Of a stretch of 64,000 bases of DNA, positions 44,443-52,632 are shown one piece after another. Positions within the stretch are counted from its first letter, which is position 1; each line of letters starts with the position of its first letter. Below the pieces are notes generated by a model that saw only the letters and a list, made by a program, of their open reading frames with translations, was not told the origin of the DNA and did not search any database. Both the position numbers and the translations under genes were made by a program. Origin of the DNA: JALYTY01 sp964546935 (GTDB lineage Bacteria; Vulcanimicrobiota; Vulcanimicrobiia; Vulcanimicrobiales; Vulcanimicrobiaceae); assembly GCA_964546935.1 (NCBI GenBank), contig CAZJLJ010000001.1, positions 71,625 to 135,624 on the forward strand, read 5' to 3'.

Positions 44443-46328
44443 CAGTGTCCTAAATGTTCGGCGATAAGAGCTACAAACGCATCAATCGATGGTTCGGCGG
44501 CAACGATGTCCGGGGCAAAACCGGCATTTTTCGCGGCCTCACTTGATTGCGGCCCCATGGCCGCAACGAGCGGACGGCCTTCCACCTGGCGAAGCTGCTC
44601 CAGGTATCCACGCGCGGCAGCAACCGAACCGCTCGAAGGAAAAACAACCATATCGGGTTTGCGATTTTGCACGTCCGGAACCTCGTGTTCCAGCAACTCG
44701 AGAACCTCGATGCCACGGCGGCGCAACTCCTCGGCGATTCGGCTCGGACGTTTCTGAGTGCGAGGAAGCACAACCAGGCGATTACCGTTCGACGGAATGT
44801 GCGGTGCTATCAACGCAGCGATTCGCTCTCCCAGCGCTTCCGCTTCGGCGACGCTTTCGGCTTTGGACTGAACGATCTCGCGCACCACTTGATTGCGCCC
44901 TACCAGTGCGAAGGCGGCGTGAACGGTAAGCACGTCGCCGTCGAAAAACGCGTGAACACCAAGCGGCGCATTACAACCCGCACGCAACGACCGCAGTGCA
45001 GCGCGTTCGCAACTGACGCTCAATTCGGAGCGGCGATCGTTGATTACCGATCGAAGCGTTTCCGCTAGAGCGCTATCATCTGCGCGCGTCTCTATCGCGA
45101 GCGCACCTTGAGCAACAGCCGGAACGATCTCGTCAACCGAAAACGGAACGGTGTACGTTGCACGAATGCGTAAACGATTCAATCCCGCCATTGCAAGCAC
45201 GATCGCGTCGTAAGACCCTTCACGTAACTTTCGCAGCCGCGTATCTACGTTGCCACGAATATCTTCGTAGCGTAAATCCGGGCGTAACGCTTGCAACTGC
45301 GAGCGCCTTCTCAGGCTGGAAGTCCCAACGACGGCGCCGGCCGGCAGACTTTCAAAACATTCGTAGCGCTCGCTGCAAAAGACGTCGCGTGGATCTTCGC
45401 GTGACGATATCGCTGCGATCTGCATATCGGATTCAAGGACCCCGGGCAGATCTTTGCACGAATGAACGGCGTAGTCGGCACGATGCTCGCGTAGCGCGAT
45501 TTCAAGTTCTTTTACGAAGACGTTCACGCTTCCGATGGCCGCGACGGGGCGGTCTTGCACGCGGTCACCCGTGGTCGTGACATTCAAAATTTTCGTCGCA
45601 ATCCCGGCCTCTGCAAGCCGTGCTGCGACCATGCGCGTTTGCGTCATTGCTAGCGCACTCGCGCGCGACGCGCAGACTACAATTCCCGTGCGTTTTTCGA
45701 TACCGCCTTGCAGCACGCGTGCGATCGTTGCCTCAACGACGTGCTCGGCTTCTACCGGATCCATTGCGGCGAGTTCTTGTACGGGCATCTCCGCGAGTTC
45801 ACGTAAAACGGCAGCGCGGTGTTCCAACGGCAGCACGGTCTGAACGTAGGTCCGCATTCTTGCCAGCGTTCGAGCAGCCGCGGCGTACGGTTCACCGAAC
45901 TGCTCGTTCAGTTCGCGAGCAATGCGCTTTGAAAATGCGGGCGTGCTTCCGCCGGAATCAATCGTAAATGTCAGATCGCCGGAGCGAACCGTCGCCTGCA
46001 TCGTGAAGTCGCCCGCGCCGGACGTCATCGCATCGGAAACGAGCACGTTCATCGATCGCGCATCCGAGACGATTCGTTCGTTGATTGCAGGATCGTCCGT
46101 TGCCGCGATCGCCAAAATTACCCCATGCATGTCTTCGGGCTGATATGCCCGGCGCAAAAGCGAGCAATCATCGGCTGCGAACGCTTCGAACCGTGGATCG
46201 ATCTGCGGCGCTACGACTCGAACCTTCAGGCCTGCGGCAAGAAGGGCTTCGGCTTTTCGCAATGCCACTTCACCGCCGCCGGCAAGCAGCGCAATGCGGC
46301 CGTTCGTTCGTAGGGCAATCGGAAGCAT
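44442..46328 (-). CDS. Fusion: precorrin-2 dehydrogenase (Met8-like) / HemC / partial HemD-like domain
   Basis: The 628-residue protein has three parts. Residues 1-205 are the CysG-N/Met8 type: ALLAGGGEVALRKAEALL for NAD, AIAATDDPAINERIV, and SGGSTPAFSKRIARELNEQ. Residues about 215-515 are hydroxymethylbilane synthase: ASRASALAMTQTRMV, AVHSCKDLPGVL, VGTSSLRRRSQLQALRPDLRYEDIRGNVDTRL and the dipyrromethane Cys in SLRAGCNAPLG. Residues about 525-628 look like the second half of HemD (VVFPSSGSVAAARGYL, VAAMGPQSSEAAKNAG). It heads the tetrapyrrole operon. A full HemD is also fused to CobA downstream. Confidence 0.92.
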   Translation of the reverse strand: MLPIALRTNGRIALLAGGGEVALRKAEALLAAGLKVRVVAPQIDPRFEAFAADDCSLLRRAYQPEDMHGVILAIAATDDPAINERIVSDARSMNVLVSDAMTSGAGDFTMQATVRSGDLTFTIDSGGSTPAFSKRIARELNEQFGEPYAAAARTLARMRTYVQTVLPLEHRAAVLRELAEMPVQELAAMDPVEAEHVVEATIARVLQGGIEKRTGIVVCASRASALAMTQTRMVAARLAEAGIATKILNVTTTGDRVQDRPVAAIGSVNVFVKELEIALREHRADYAVHSCKDLPGVLESDMQIAAISSREDPRDVFCSERYECFESLPAGAVVGTSSLRRRSQLQALRPDLRYEDIRGNVDTRLRKLREGSYDAIVLAMAGLNRLRIRATYTVPFSVDEIVPAVAQGALAIETRADDSALAETLRSVINDRRSELSVSCERAALRSLRAGCNAPLGVHAFFDGDVLTVHAAFALVGRNQVVREIVQSKAESVAEAEALGERIAALIAPHIPSNGNRLVVLPRTQKRPSRIAEELRRRGIEVLELLEHEVPDVQNRKPDMVVFPSSGSVAAARGYLEQLRQVEGRPLVAAMGPQSSEAAKNAGFAPDIVAAEPSIDAFVALIAEHLGH

Positions 46329-46337
46329 GGGTCCCGG

Positions 46338-47990
46338 ATGGATTCATCGTCTGCGCGCCAAACACCGTCACTCCATATGGAAAGACCCGCACGTGCGGCT
46401 TTTGTCGGCGCCCTAATCGCCGCGCTTATAACGCTACCCGGCCTTGGTGCGGGCACGCTTTGGGATAATAGCGAGACCGCGTACGGCGAAGTCGCTCGCG
46501 AGATTCTGCTCACCCACGATTGGGTGGTCATGCATCTCAATGGAGCGCCGTGGTTCGTTCAGCCGCCGCTCTACTTCTGGATAACGGCGCTTTCGGCGAA
46601 GCTCTTCGGAGCGACGTCGTTCGCGTTTCGGTTACCGGCGGCGCTTGCGACTATTATCATGGGAGCGATGACCGGCTGGGCTGTCGCACGTCAAGCCGGC
46701 ACCCGGATCGGCATTTATGCAAGCGCGATTCTTTCCAGCTGCTTCATGCAAGCCATTATCGGACGCTTGGCAATTATGGATGCCTTGCTGGATTTGGCCG
46801 TCGCCTTTGCGGTGTTTTGGTGGTTCCGCTCTTTGGAGTCCGGACGCGAACGTTACTTCATCTACGGATGGATCGCTGCGGCGTTGGGTTTTCTCGCGAA
46901 GGGACCGGTTGCGCCGGTTATTGCGTTGATGGTAATCGTTCCGTTCGCTTGGTGGAACTCGCGCATCGAACCTACACGGCTACCTTCTCCGCGCGCATGG
47001 CTCTTAGGATGCGGTTTCGCGCTCGCAATCGTTGCGCCGTGGATAATTGCAGTCGGGATTCATTCGGGTCCGCAAGCGATCGTGGAGTTGATCGGTCATT
47101 ACACCGTCGGACGCTACACCGGTGTTATCGAAAATCAATCCGGGCCGCTCTGGTACTACGTTCCCGTTTTGATCCTCGGCTTTTTTCCGTGGATTGCATT
47201 TCTCCCGATGGCGATCGTGTACGGCGTGCGCCAATTGCGCTCGACCGCGACTGATCCCGAGATTGCACGTCTGTGGCGCTTGGGGTTCGTGTGGATCGTA
47301 GTGCCGTTCGTGTTTTTCAGCCTCGCGAAAACGAAGCTCCCCAATTACATTGCGCTTGAATTTCCGGCGCTCGCGCTGGTCACGGCACTTTACTTCGACA
47401 GCATCGTTCGCAAGGGGCTGAGCCGTTCGGCGATCGTTTCGGCGGCTTGCGTTCCGGTCTTTATCGGGATGGTTGCTTTTGCCATCGCCGTGTTCGTGCG
47501 CGACAACCGTTTGACCAGCGATGCAAGAAACGTCGTTCCCGACCTGATCGTCATGGGCAGTATTATTTTCGCAGGATCGCTGCTTACCGCGATTCTCCTA
47601 AGCATCCGTCGTACCGTTGGTATTGCTCCGTACGCTTTGGCGGCCGCGGCTCTTATTTCGACGGACATTTTGGCAATGTTCGCGTTGCCGCACGCGGAGG
47701 CGTTTAAGCCCATTCCGCACCTCGCGAAAATCATCGACGCGCAACGGCAGCCGGGCGACGCAATCGCGATCGACGATTACCATGGCGGCAACGCGTTGAT
47801 CTTCTACACAAGTCCGCCCGTCTTTCCGCTTTCGCAGGACGTTGCGTGTTCGAACGATCGTGTATGGGTGGTCGAACCGAAGAAGCGCAGCTCGCCCGAT
47901 CCGACGTATGGCCGGCAGCGTAAGAAAATCAGCGAATGGGGAACGGCCGCGCTTTATTTGATTCAGGGGCCGCCTTGCCATGGCGGTTGA
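46338..47990 (+). CDS. GT39-type (ArnT/PMT-like) membrane glycosyltransferase
   Basis: The 550-residue protein has about 12 helices. The first periplasmic loop holds WDNSETAYGEVAREILLTHDW, the family's acidic catalytic loop, and PWFVQPPLYFWITALSAKLFG follows; YGWIAAALGFLAKGPVAP is another landmark. Such enzymes use polyprenyl-phosphate sugars to modify lipids or proteins outside the membrane. The start at 46338 lies only 9 bp from the divergent HemC-fusion start; the ATG at 46377 (MERPARAAF) would leave more room for a promoter. The PadR gene overlaps its end by 11 bp. Confidence 0.88.
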   Translation: MDSSSARQTPSLHMERPARAAFVGALIAALITLPGLGAGTLWDNSETAYGEVAREILLTHDWVVMHLNGAPWFVQPPLYFWITALSAKLFGATSFAFRLPAALATIIMGAMTGWAVARQAGTRIGIYASAILSSCFMQAIIGRLAIMDALLDLAVAFAVFWWFRSLESGRERYFIYGWIAAALGFLAKGPVAPVIALMVIVPFAWWNSRIEPTRLPSPRAWLLGCGFALAIVAPWIIAVGIHSGPQAIVELIGHYTVGRYTGVIENQSGPLWYYVPVLILGFFPWIAFLPMAIVYGVRQLRSTATDPEIARLWRLGFVWIVVPFVFFSLAKTKLPNYIALEFPALALVTALYFDSIVRKGLSRSAIVSAACVPVFIGMVAFAIAVFVRDNRLTSDARNVVPDLIVMGSIIFAGSLLTAILLSIRRTVGIAPYALAAAALISTDILAMFALPHAEAFKPIPHLAKIIDAQRQPGDAIAIDDYHGGNALIFYTSPPVFPLSQDVACSNDRVWVVEPKKRSSPDPTYGRQRKKISEWGTAALYLIQGPPCHGG

Positions 47991-48576
47991 CGCGGGGCGC
48001 GAGCTGCTGTTGCTCGGCATGCTGCGTCGAACGCCGATGTCTGCCTACGATCTAGCACGGGCTGTAAAGTCGCACTCGTCGCTATATCGAACCATGGCTC
48101 GCGGAAATCCGTACGCGCAGCTTGCGAGGCTGGAGGATTCCGGCTTGATCGTTTCGCGCAATACGAAAGCTACGCGTGGGCCGCATGAAATGAAGACGGT
48201 TTACCGGCTCTCGGCGGCTGGGCGTGCGCGTTTCAATGCGGCTCTGGAATCCGTTTTCGAAGACGTGCAGGCATCCGATGCAACGCTTGAAATCGCCTGC
48301 GTTTTGCTCGGGCAGCTCCCGCGCGATCGAGCGAGAGAATTATTGGCACGCCGTCTCGCGCTCGTCGCTGCGCAAGAGAAACGGTTGGCGCGGCTGCTCG
48401 GAAAACCCGAGGAGCGCAGCGGAGCGGCGCAACTGATGATGATGCACGCGCATGAACGTCTACGCGGCGAAGGTTCTTGGCTGCGTGAATCGATCGCGCT
48501 CTTGAAGAACGCGAAGTGGCAGCCCGGCTGGGTTTCCGACGACGAGGCTACGGCGCAAACGCGGCGTTTACCGTAA
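47980..48576 (+). CDS. PadR-family transcriptional regulator
   Basis: The 198-residue protein has an N-terminal winged helix (ELLLLGMLRRTPMSAYDLARAV, then ARLEDSGLIVSRNTKATRGPHEMKTVYRLSAAGRARFN) as in PadR, and a long helical C-terminal part (residues 90-180) for dimerisation as in the Vir-like subfamily. The effector is unknown. It overlaps the glycosyltransferase gene by 11 bp and converges on two small envelope genes that lie before the RND pump, which it may control. Confidence 0.8.
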   Translation: MAVDAGRELLLLGMLRRTPMSAYDLARAVKSHSSLYRTMARGNPYAQLARLEDSGLIVSRNTKATRGPHEMKTVYRLSAAGRARFNAALESVFEDVQASDATLEIACVLLGQLPRDRARELLARRLALVAAQEKRLARLLGKPEERSGAAQLMMMHAHERLRGEGSWLRESIALLKNAKWQPGWVSDDEATAQTRRLP

Positions 48577-48943
48577 CGTGGAAGCCGATCGAGAAGATCA
48601 GCGCCACGAAAATAGCCAAGTGCCATTTGCGTAACACGCGCCGATAAGAACCGGGATCCTGTAAACTCGCGCCGACGAACGTTTGAGCGCCTAGAGCTAA
48701 AATTGCAACCGTGGCCGCACGTAACCCGGCGCCGTCGGCGCCGCGCATTGCGCCCATTGCGAAAAATCCGTGTATTGCGGCGAGCGCCAGCGCTGCATAA
48801 CCCAGCACGTAGTGCGGACGCATTCGGCGAACGAGCGGCGGCGATCGCCACAACCGCCTAAAAAAGACGCCCGCAAATGCCGCGCATAAAACTAGAATCG
48901 TAGCAAGCCAGCCGCTAACGGCGCTTCCAAAGACCCACGCCAT
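48548..48943 (-). CDS. Four-helix membrane protein with cytochrome b-like histidines
   Basis: The 131-residue protein has four hydrophobic helices. Histidines fall inside or at helix ends: RPHYVLGYAALALAAIHGFF and RKWHLAIFVALIFSIGFHVT, two pairs spaced about 14 residues apart as in haem-b-binding bundles. It may be a small b-type cytochrome, but no family is recognised. It begins at the base after the stop of the secreted protein gene, so the pair is co-transcribed. The end overlaps the PadR gene by 29 bp. Confidence 0.68.
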   Translation of the reverse strand: MAWVFGSAVSGWLATILVLCAAFAGVFFRRLWRSPPLVRRMRPHYVLGYAALALAAIHGFFAMGAMRGADGAGLRAATVAILALGAQTFVGASLQDPGSYRRVLRKWHLAIFVALIFSIGFHVTVNAAFAP

Positions 48944-49327
48944 TTAACGAATCGACACGTAGGGCGTCATTACGACGAGTTTAGAAGCGTCGGCAGCGTG
49001 AGGCTTTGTGGCCGTCGCGTAGACGTACACTACTGCGCCGGGCTTTAGATCGTCGCGCGAGCCCATCGCCACGGAAACGCTCTCCGGGGCATAGATCGCA
49101 ATTGTATCGCCGGTTGCGCGATACGTATTGCCGGTGACGCGCTCGAGAATCTTTGCCGTTATCGTGGAGCGCTTTATGGCATCGACCCGAGCCACGAACG
49201 TTAAGCTCGCTCCGGGAGCTGCACTCTCTACGGCATGCGCGGGCATTGGCGACATTTCGTGCATTTGCGCTACGGCCGGCACGGACGAGAAAAGGGCGAT
49301 AAGTACCACTAGCATTAGACATTTCAT
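48944..49327 (-). CDS. Secreted small beta-rich protein
   Basis: The 127-residue protein has a signal peptide (MKCLMLVVLIALFSSVPAVA). The mature part looks like an OB-type barrel: ASLTFVARVDAIKRSTITAKILERV, AIYAPESVSVAMGSRDDLKPGAVVYVYATA, with a final LVVMTPYVSIR. This recalls DUF5666-like periplasmic domains. It is divergent from the RND pump, with an inverted repeat between. The partner gene downstream encodes the histidine-rich membrane protein. Confidence 0.65.
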   Translation of the reverse strand: MKCLMLVVLIALFSSVPAVAQMHEMSPMPAHAVESAAPGASLTFVARVDAIKRSTITAKILERVTGNTYRATGDTIAIYAPESVSVAMGSRDDLKPGAVVYVYATATKPHAADASKLVVMTPYVSIR

Positions 49328-49375
49328 ACGACTACGGTAACGGTTTCCGTTCGGGTGCAGAACCGCAGCGATGGG

Positions 49376-49404
49376 CGAATTTACTCCACCTTGAAGTAAA
49401 TTCG
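49376..49404. promoter_or_regulatory. Perfect 10-bp inverted repeat upstream of the RND pump, candidate operator
   Basis: CGAATTTACT (49376-49385) and AGTAAATTCG (49395-49404) are separated by 9 nt. The stem is AT-rich with no T tail, so an operator is likelier than a terminator. It lies between the divergent secreted-protein gene and the pump gene. Confidence 0.55.
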
Positions 49405-49452
49405 CGGTGAATCCCGCAGTGGCAGTTGGCAGAACCGGCGCATCGTGATTCC

Positions 49453-52400
49453 ATGTGGCTTACGCGCGCGGCTCTGGCGCACCCAATCGCCGTAACGTTA
49501 TTTTACATCGCGATTGCGGTAGCGGGCTTAGTCGCGGTGTTCTCGATAGGACGCAGCGTTTTACCGCCGATTTCGCTGCCGGCGGTTTCCGTCTTAGCTA
49601 CGTATCCGAGTGCGGGCGCGGCCGAGATGGAACGTCTAGTGATCGAGCCGATCGAAGATTCGCTCGACAACGTTGCCGGCGTCGACCGCGTCTCGGCGTC
49701 GGCGCAGCACGGCGTAGCGCAAATTGCGGTCCGCTTCAAATACGGTGTATCGATCGAAAAAGCGCAGAACGACGTGCAGCACGCCGTCGAAGCTGCGCGG
49801 GTCAACTTCCCTAGCGATCTGCAGCCGCCGGTTGTGGAAAGAAACGATCCGTCGATCGCGCCCGTTGTCGACCTCGCCGTTTCATCGGCGGTTTTAGGCC
49901 GGCGCGACCTTGAAAGGATTGTCGATAAACAAATCGTTCCCGCGTTGCGAGGTACCGCCGGTGCCGGGTCGGTGCGAGCTGTAGGAACGTTTCGGCGTAT
50001 CTTTCTCGTCTCACCGAAACGTAAAGCGTTAGATGCGGTCGGCATTACCGGGTTGGATCTGTTGCGTGCCATGCAAAGCGCAGGCGCGGTTTATCCCGGC
50101 GGATACGAGGAAGATGGACCGGTGCGGACTAGCGTGAGCGTGCGCGCCGATTCGCAGTCACCACTTCAACTGGCGCGAATTCCCGTAATGAGTACGAACG
50201 CCGTCACGGCCGGTGAGGTCGCGGATATCCGCGACGCTTTCGACGATCCGTCCACCGTTTCAAGCTACAACGGCGACGATGCGATTCTGTTGTACGTGAG
50301 CCGTACGCCGGGGTCGGACACGTTGCGCACCGTCCGGAGCGTTCGGAACACCGTCGTCCGCTTACGGCAAGCGTACCCGCTCGTGCGAATCGCCGAGTTC
50401 CGCAGCGATCTCCCGTTCACCAATGCCGCCGTCTCCGGCGTCGTGCAGACCTTATTCGAGGGCATTTTGCTTACCGTCTTAACCATGCTCTTGTTTCTGC
50501 ACTCGTGGCGAAACGCGGCAATCGCCGCGCTTGCGATTCCGTGTTCCCTTTTTGCGACGTTCGTGGCGATGTGGCTGTTGGGATTCACCATCAACGTGCT
50601 TTCGCTCATGGGCCTTTCGATGACGATCGGTATCCTTGTTGACGATTCGATCGTGATCATAGATGCCATCGCTCATGCACGCGCAAGAGGAACTGCGGCC
50701 GTGGCGGCTGCGCTGGCGGGGAGGAAAGAACTCGGTGGGGCAGCGATTGCGATCACGTTTGTAGACATTGTGGTCTTCGGGCCGATCGCTGTAATGAGCG
50801 GAGTCGTCGGTCAATTCATGCGGGAGTTTGCGGCCGTCATCGTCATTGCCACAGCTTTTTCACTGCTTGTCTCGTTCACGTTAACTCCATTGCTTAGTGC
50901 ACGCTGGACCATGAAAGAACGAATCGCTACGCGGTTGCCGTGGACGCTTCGGGGAGAATGGTTTCAAGCGATCCTCTTTTGCGGCAGCGCTTTTGCACGC
51001 AGTTTCAATGCTTTGGAAGCGCAGGTTGCGAACTTTTATGCAATTCGTTTGCTCCCGGTCGCATGGAAGTACCGGAAACTGTTGCTCGCTGGTGTCGGGC
51101 TCGTCGCATTGCTCTCGTTTATCCCGTTGGCAAACGGTGGTATTCCGATGGAGTTTTCTCCGCCGGTCGATCGCGGTGAGGTCACTGTCGACCTCTCCGA
51201 GCCGCCCGGAACGCCGATCCAGCGTACCAATGTGAATTTGAGACGCGTAGCAGCGCGGCTGCTCGACGACAATCGCGTTGCCGGCGTCGTTACCACTGCG
51301 GGGCGCGGTTTCGACGGAGTTTCCGATGTTCTCGCAGAGAATCTCGGGGAGATCTCGATCGAGCTGCGCGATGAAACGTCTACGGGATCCGCCATTGCAA
51401 GCTACGCAAAGTCGCTTGGAGCGCTCGTTCCGGAAGCATCATTTAGTCAAACGGGACGTGGGATGGGCGGTACCGCACCCATATCGTTCACTGTGAGCGG
51501 TGATGCGGCCGCCTTACCGGTCGCGGCGCGCAACGTTGAGGCGCAGCTTCGCGCAGATCCGTTTGTGACCGATGTGCGTCGCAGTGACGTGGGAGTCGCG
51601 CCTCAGCTGGAAATGCGCGTGGATAGCGAGCGGGCGAAACTGCTAGCCGTTGATGCCGGCGATGCATCGCTCACCGCTCGTTTAGCTAGCGGCGGCATCT
51701 TGGCGACACGCACGCGCACCGACGATTGGTTGATCGACGTCGTCGTTCGCGACGAATCAGCGCGCAATGGCGATAGCGACTGGAACACGCGGCTCACGGT
51801 TCGGTCCGCAACCGGCGCATTGATCCCACTTTCGGATCTCATAACGCAACGGCGTACCCTCGAACCGCTCGTTCTCGAACGCGAAAATCGTCAACGCATC
51901 GTTTCTATCACCGCGAATCCGCTGGACGGTATGCCCGTTGAGACGGCGCTCGCGCCGGTTGCCCGCCGAATCGACTCGGTGTTGCCCTTTGGAACGCACA
52001 TCGAAAAGCGCGGCGATTTGGAGCAGTTCGAAGAAACGGTGAGCAAGATCGTTGCGACGCTCGCGCTTTCGATATTGCTCGTCTATTCGATTCTTGCGGT
52101 GCTGTACCGCAGCTATCGTCTGCCGCTTGTCGTGATGGCGACGGTGCCGCTAGCCGCGGTGGGTGCCTTTGGTACCCTTACTGCGCTCAATGCATTGCAT
52201 GACGTATTTCCCGGCGCCGGCGTCTTTGCGTCGCAAACGCTGAACTTGTATTCGATGCTGGGCATCGTCTTGCTCGTTGGGCTGGTAGCCAAAAACGGGA
52301 TCTTGCTGGTCGAATTCGCTGAACGTGAAGTTCGCGACGGAATCGATGCGTTGCAAGCGATGCAGCACGCGGCGCACCGCCGCTTCCGGCCGGTTGTGAT

Positions 52401-52632
52401 GACGACGTGCGCCATGATCGGCGGAATGCTTCCGCTTGCGCTCGGAGACGCCGCCGGCGCCGAATTCAGGAAAGCTTTGGGCTCGGTCGTCATCGGCGGG
52501 TTAACCAGTTCGCTGATCTTGACGTTCTTTGTCGTGCCGTTGGTCTATGTAATGAGCCGTGGCGGCCCTAAAAAGAAACGGGCACTGCAGATGCAGCGCC
52601 CGTTCATTCCGGAGAGTCTCGAGATTACTTGA
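49453..52632 (+). CDS. RND-family efflux pump inner-membrane subunit (AcrB-like)
   Basis: The 1059-residue protein has the RND layout: one helix, a porter domain, six helices, a second porter domain, five helices. It opens with MWLTRAALAHPIAVTLFY. SLMGLSMTIGILVDDSIVIIDAI holds the proton-relay Asp pair of helix 4; AKNGILLVEFAERE and RFRPVVMTTCAMIGGMLPLAL are later landmarks. The ATG at 49453 is chosen because the family starts there; a TTG at 49426 would add nine residues. No membrane-fusion protein or outer-membrane channel gene adjoins it, so partners lie elsewhere. It belongs to the HAE1/HAE3-like drug group by outline. Confidence 0.93.
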   Translation: MWLTRAALAHPIAVTLFYIAIAVAGLVAVFSIGRSVLPPISLPAVSVLATYPSAGAAEMERLVIEPIEDSLDNVAGVDRVSASAQHGVAQIAVRFKYGVSIEKAQNDVQHAVEAARVNFPSDLQPPVVERNDPSIAPVVDLAVSSAVLGRRDLERIVDKQIVPALRGTAGAGSVRAVGTFRRIFLVSPKRKALDAVGITGLDLLRAMQSAGAVYPGGYEEDGPVRTSVSVRADSQSPLQLARIPVMSTNAVTAGEVADIRDAFDDPSTVSSYNGDDAILLYVSRTPGSDTLRTVRSVRNTVVRLRQAYPLVRIAEFRSDLPFTNAAVSGVVQTLFEGILLTVLTMLLFLHSWRNAAIAALAIPCSLFATFVAMWLLGFTINVLSLMGLSMTIGILVDDSIVIIDAIAHARARGTAAVAAALAGRKELGGAAIAITFVDIVVFGPIAVMSGVVGQFMREFAAVIVIATAFSLLVSFTLTPLLSARWTMKERIATRLPWTLRGEWFQAILFCGSAFARSFNALEAQVANFYAIRLLPVAWKYRKLLLAGVGLVALLSFIPLANGGIPMEFSPPVDRGEVTVDLSEPPGTPIQRTNVNLRRVAARLLDDNRVAGVVTTAGRGFDGVSDVLAENLGEISIELRDETSTGSAIASYAKSLGALVPEASFSQTGRGMGGTAPISFTVSGDAAALPVAARNVEAQLRADPFVTDVRRSDVGVAPQLEMRVDSERAKLLAVDAGDASLTARLASGGILATRTRTDDWLIDVVVRDESARNGDSDWNTRLTVRSATGALIPLSDLITQRRTLEPLVLERENRQRIVSITANPLDGMPVETALAPVARRIDSVLPFGTHIEKRGDLEQFEETVSKIVATLALSILLVYSILAVLYRSYRLPLVVMATVPLAAVGAFGTLTALNALHDVFPGAGVFASQTLNLYSMLGIVLLVGLVAKNGILLVEFAEREVRDGIDALQAMQHAAHRRFRPVVMTTCAMIGGMLPLALGDAAGAEFRKALGSVVIGGLTSSLILTFFVVPLVYVMSRGGPKKKRALQMQRPFIPESLEIT
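52570..52604 (-). terminator. Rho-independent terminator of the bc complex operon, inside the RND gene end
   Basis: On the minus strand AACGGGC-G-CTGC pairs with GCAG-T-GCCCGTT (52577-52604; the inner G-U pairs in RNA) around ATCT, followed by TCTTTTT. It lies 21 bp after the cytochrome b-c stop and within the last codons of the convergent RND gene. Confidence 0.78.

Noticed and set aside
44442..46328. Two separate genes (precorrin-2 dehydrogenase and HemC) with a missed stop
   Set aside because: The frame is continuous through the linker between residues 200 and 215, with no stop or internal ribosome site seen, so a fusion is the simpler reading.
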